A DNA stretch of 7,673 nucleotides from Hyphomicrobiales bacterium (GTDB lineage Bacteria; Pseudomonadota; Alphaproteobacteria; Rhizobiales; Aestuariivirgaceae). Below are positions 5,519-7,673 of this stretch, in pieces. The translations under genes and the position numbers were made by a program. The DNA lies in contig JALWJW010000042.1 of assembly GCA_026996935.1 (NCBI GenBank), forward strand, positions 1-7,673. The letters are read 5' to 3'. Under the pieces are notes generated by a model. That model saw nothing but the letters and a program-made list of their open reading frames with translations, did no database searches and was not told the origin of the DNA. Position 1 is the stretch's first letter, and every line of letters starts with the position of its first letter.

Positions 5519-6286
5519 TTGTTGGGTTTTAAAATATTCCAGAAGTCCTTAAACCAGATTATTTATAATTTTGCCGATGCGATAAAACTGACTGGTGTGC
5601 TTTATCTGATTATGGTTGTGGTGGCTGCTATTATCAGCAAATATATGCTTGGGGTGTTTAGCTTGGAGGAAATTCAAGGTCTGAAAAATGCTGAGGAAAT
5701 TGCCCTGACACCGCAATACTGGCTGGCAATTTTAATAACCATTCTGGTTAGTATTCTTCTGTCTGCATGGGTTGCTGTCATTTGGCACCGCTTCATGCTG
5801 TTAGGTGAAGGCCCTGTTTCTTTTATGCCCACTTTTCGGCCTGACAATGTATTTGGCTATATCTTGAAATCACTTATTCTGGGTTTGATTTTAGTGGCTG
5901 CAATGATACCTGTTATGATCGTGTTGGCAATGGCGGCTATGGTCAGTGCTCAATTAATGTTGTTCATATTCGTGTTGTCCGGCATTTTTCTATTTTACAT
6001 TTCCTTGCGTATCAGTCTTGTTTTGCCGGCAAAATCAATTGGTAAAGATATGCTGGTTTCTCAATCCTGGAGCGCCACAGGCTCTGCAAGCCTGCCAATT
6101 TTAACGGCAGGGATTTTATTGGCCGTTTTTAGCGCTGGTTTGCAATCAATCCCGCAATATCTGATTTCCGATCCGATTTTGAAGCTTATTGTCAGCTCTT
6201 GCGTGGGCTGGCTCTCGCTTATGCTGGGTGTGAGCATCCTTACCACGCTTTATGGACATTTGATTGAAGGGCGCTCTTTAGATTGA
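5519..6286 (+). CDS. Multi-helix inner-membrane protein of unknown function (WHRFxLLGE motif)
   Basis: This 255-residue, strongly hydrophobic protein has about six membrane helices (approximately 23-44, 67-89, 112-136, 142-168, 192-212, 222-245). Visible motifs are WHRFMLLGE (89-97) at the end of helix 2, RISLVLPA (164-171) after helix 4 and SWSATG (183-188). From memory, the same combination occurs in uncharacterised membrane proteins of alphaproteobacteria; I know of no assigned function. The frame is open back into the preceding gene, but that extension would overlap it by about 220 bases and lacks a ribosome site. TTG at 5519 has GGGGA with an 8-base gap, so I take it as the start; the adjacent TTG at 5522 is equally usable. 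Helix 1 is preceded by a short amphipathic segment (KIFQKSLNQIIYNFADAIK). It may be expressed from its own promoter or by read-through from moaA. Confidence 0.8.
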   Translation: MLGFKIFQKSLNQIIYNFADAIKLTGVLYLIMVVVAAIISKYMLGVFSLEEIQGLKNAEEIALTPQYWLAILITILVSILLSAWVAVIWHRFMLLGEGPVSFMPTFRPDNVFGYILKSLILGLILVAAMIPVMIVLAMAAMVSAQLMLFIFVLSGIFLFYISLRISLVLPAKSIGKDMLVSQSWSATGSASLPILTAGILLAVFSAGLQSIPQYLISDPILKLIVSSCVGWLSLMLGVSILTTLYGHLIEGRSLD

Positions 6287-6296
6287 TTGGCTGTTG

Positions 6297-6317
6297 GTCG
6301 AGCCTTGAAGGCTTGAC
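6297..6317 (+). other. Stem-loop after the membrane-protein gene, possible terminator
   Basis: GTCGAGCC and GGCTTGAC pair over 8 bp (one G-U) around a TTGAA loop, 10 bases after the stop codon. A-residues rather than Ts follow, so intrinsic termination would be inefficient at best. Its 3' arm overlaps a TTGACA sequence (6313-6318). Confidence 0.4.
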
Positions 6318-6326
6318 AAAACGTCA

Positions 6327-6338
6327 CATGGTACCATG
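6327..6338. repeat. Perfect 12-bp palindrome CATGGTACCATG
   Basis: This self-complementary sequence lies 155 bases before the tpa start and just downstream of a TTGACA hexamer. It has the form of a dimeric repressor or activator site, but no known regulator consensus is recognised. Confidence 0.5.
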
Positions 6339-6364
6339 GAAGTTTTCGATCTGGTTCCTTTCCT

Positions 6365-6393
6365 TTTATCCATAAATTGCAGACAGTTATAAC
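6365..6393 (+). promoter_or_regulatory. Candidate tpa promoter
   Basis: TATAAC (6388-6393) matches 5 of 6 bases of the -10 consensus. TTTATC lies 17 bp upstream at 6365-6370 and is a weak -35 (3 of 6). The -10 sits inside the perfect palindrome AGTTATAACT (6385-6394), so a regulator binding there would block RNA polymerase. The mRNA would start near 6400, with a leader of about 94 bases. Confidence 0.4.
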
Positions 6394-6417
6394 TTGTGCA
6401 CATGTCTCAATACTAGG

Positions 6418-6433
6418 GCGGTTTATTTACCGC
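6418..6433 (+). other. Hairpin in the tpa 5' leader
   Basis: GCGGT and ACCGC pair around a TTATTT loop, extendable by two G-U pairs. TTTAT follows. It could be a weak attenuator or an mRNA-stabilising element; it lies about 60 bases before the ATG and does not cover the ribosome site. Confidence 0.4.
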
Positions 6434-6493
6434 TTTATGTCTGTCGCAAATACTTGTGTAATTTGGCACAGATGAATTAGAGGAATAATTAAA

Positions 6494-7673
6494 ATGAGTA
6501 TGCATCAAAATGACAATGACCTTTCAGATGTCGTTGAAAAAGACCGCGTAAGTGTTTGGCATCACCTGAGCCAGCATAAACGCTATGAAAACTCTGACCC
6601 GACCCTTATCATTGAGGGTAAAGGCATGCGCATCTGGAACGCGCAGGGCAAAGAGTTTCTTGATGCAGTTTCCGGCGGCGTATGGACGGTTAATGTTGGC
6701 TATGGCCGTGAAAGCATTGCCAATGCTGTGCGTGACCAATTGCTAAAAATGAACTATTTCGCTGGCTCTGCTGGCTCCATACCAGGGGCAAATTTTGCTG
6801 CTGCTCTGCTTGAAAAAATGCCCGGCCTGTCACGGGTTTATTATTCAAACTCAGGTTCAGAAGCCAATGAGAAGGGCTTTAAAATGGTCCGCCAGATCGC
6901 TCATAATAAGTATGGCGGCAAGAAGAATAAAATCCTTTACCGCGACCGCGATTATCACGGCACCACCATCACTTGCTTAAGTGCTTGCGGGCAACCACAA
7001 CGCAAAGCCCAATACGGCCCGTTCACAGACGGTTTTGTTGAAGTGCCTCATTGCTGCGAGTACCGCTCTCAATATGGCGAGGTTGATGATTACGGCCTGC
7101 GCGCTGCCAACGCCATTGAAGAAGTTATTCTGCGCGAAGGTCCCGACACAATAGGTGCCCTTTGCCTTGAACCTGTTACAGCAGGCGGCGGCGTTATTAC
7201 CCCACCACAGGGATATTGGCCGCGCGTTCAGGAAATCTGCAAACAATACGATATCCTTCTTCATATTGACGAAGTGGTGTGTGGCCTTGGTCGCACGGGT
7301 AAATGGTTCGGCTATCAACATTATGATATCAAGCCGGACATCGTCACCATGGCCAAAGGCGTGGCTTCTGGTTATGCCGCCATTTCTTGCACTGTCACAA
7401 CCGAAGAGGTGTTTGAAGCCTTTAAAGCAGACCCCGATGACCCGATGAGCTATTTCCGCGACATCTCAACATTCGGTGGCTGCACCGCTGGTCCTGCGGC
7501 TGCTCTTGAGAATATGCGCATCATCGAAGATGAAAACCTGCTCGATAATGTTACCGAAATGGGCGATTATCTTTTGGGCCGCTTAAATGAGCTGAAAGAC
7601 AAACATCAGATCATTGGCGATGTGCGCGGCAAAGGCCTGTTCTGCGGCGCTGAACTGGTGGTTGATCGCGAAA
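6494..7673 (+). CDS. tpa: Taurine-pyruvate aminotransferase, 3' end missing
   Basis: This is a class III, pyridoxal-phosphate-dependent aminotransferase that transfers the amino group of taurine to pyruvate, yielding sulfoacetaldehyde and alanine, the entry step of taurine dissimilation (EC 2.6.1.77). The first 393 residues are present; the family is about 460 long. VWHHLSQHK (21-29), LDAVSGGVWTVNVGYGRE (56-73), RVYYSNSGSEANEK (114-127), CLEPVTAGGGVITPPQGYWP (224-243) and STFGGCTAGPAAALENMRII (325-344) closely resemble Tpa of Rhodobacter/Roseobacter-type bacteria as I remember it. Asp259 in LLHIDEVVCG binds the cofactor ring nitrogen, and Lys288 in TMAKG should be the Schiff-base lysine. The ATG at 6494 has AGAGGA nine bases upstream; Met3 is too far from it. 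No tauR-type regulator gene lies upstream in this window. The other class III option (omega-amino acid:pyruvate aminotransferase) fits less well. Confidence 0.92.
   Translation, partial: MSMHQNDNDLSDVVEKDRVSVWHHLSQHKRYENSDPTLIIEGKGMRIWNAQGKEFLDAVSGGVWTVNVGYGRESIANAVRDQLLKMNYFAGSAGSIPGANFAAALLEKMPGLSRVYYSNSGSEANEKGFKMVRQIAHNKYGGKKNKILYRDRDYHGTTITCLSACGQPQRKAQYGPFTDGFVEVPHCCEYRSQYGEVDDYGLRAANAIEEVILREGPDTIGALCLEPVTAGGGVITPPQGYWPRVQEICKQYDILLHIDEVVCGLGRTGKWFGYQHYDIKPDIVTMAKGVASGYAAISCTVTTEEVFEAFKADPDDPMSYFRDISTFGGCTAGPAAALENMRIIEDENLLDNVTEMGDYLLGRLNELKDKHQIIGDVRGKGLFCGAELVVDRE

Larger units (their letters stand above)
6287..6493 (+). other. Intergenic leader region of tpa, rich in inverted repeats
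   Basis: This 207-base region contains a stem-loop after the preceding gene (6297-6317), a perfect 12-bp palindrome (6327-6338), a promoter candidate with an embedded 10-bp palindrome (6365-6394), an 8-bp palindrome TGTGCACA (6395-6402), a leader hairpin (6418-6433) and the ribosome site AGAGGA (6479-6484). No coding potential was seen. I did not see the CTGGAC-type repeats that I remember as TauR sites in Rhodobacter. Confidence 0.6.

Overview
The window reads as a piece of a moderately low-GC alphaproteobacterial chromosome. By eye, coding DNA is about 47-50% GC in two sampled lines, and the intergenic DNA is clearly AT-richer. The MoaA and taurine-pyruvate aminotransferase proteins look, from memory of these families, like those of Hyphomicrobiales/Rhodobacterales, and the polyamine-type transporter also fits. 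No genus can be named from sequence alone. There are no RNA genes, mobile elements, CRISPR arrays or phage traces.

Layout. Positions 1-3230 (minus strand) hold a PotABCD-type ABC importer operon. In transcription order it has an ATPase (3230-2109), a periplasmic solute-binding protein (1982-867) and an inner-membrane permease that runs off the left edge (694-1). A second permease probably follows outside the window. A divergent regulatory region (3231-3715) separates it from the rightward genes. These are moaA (3716-4747, molybdenum cofactor synthesis), a six-helix membrane protein of unknown function whose start is coupled to the moaA end (4753-5412), and a second unknown membrane protein that probably has its own promoter (5519-6286). 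After a palindrome-rich gap (6287-6493) comes tpa, taurine-pyruvate aminotransferase, cut off by the right edge (6494-7673).

How they work together. The importer genes form one functional unit: the binding protein captures a small, probably cationic or polyamine-like solute, the permease conducts it and the ATPase powers it. MoaA makes the first molybdopterin intermediate. Tpa starts dissimilation of taurine (taurine + pyruvate to sulfoacetaldehyde + alanine); partner genes such as xsc are not visible and could lie to the right. Nothing ties the two membrane proteins to either pathway beyond position.

No new system such as a defence island or novel RNA is evident. The best leads are regulatory: a tandem 12-bp repeat over the putative moaA promoter, a perfect 14-bp palindrome in the binding-protein leader, a copied translation-start region shared by two transporter genes, an intercistronic stem-loop, a Shine-Dalgarno sequence made of the MoaA C-terminal Gly-Gly codons, and clustered palindromes before tpa. 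The two unknown membrane proteins and an enlarged permease loop are the protein-level leads.
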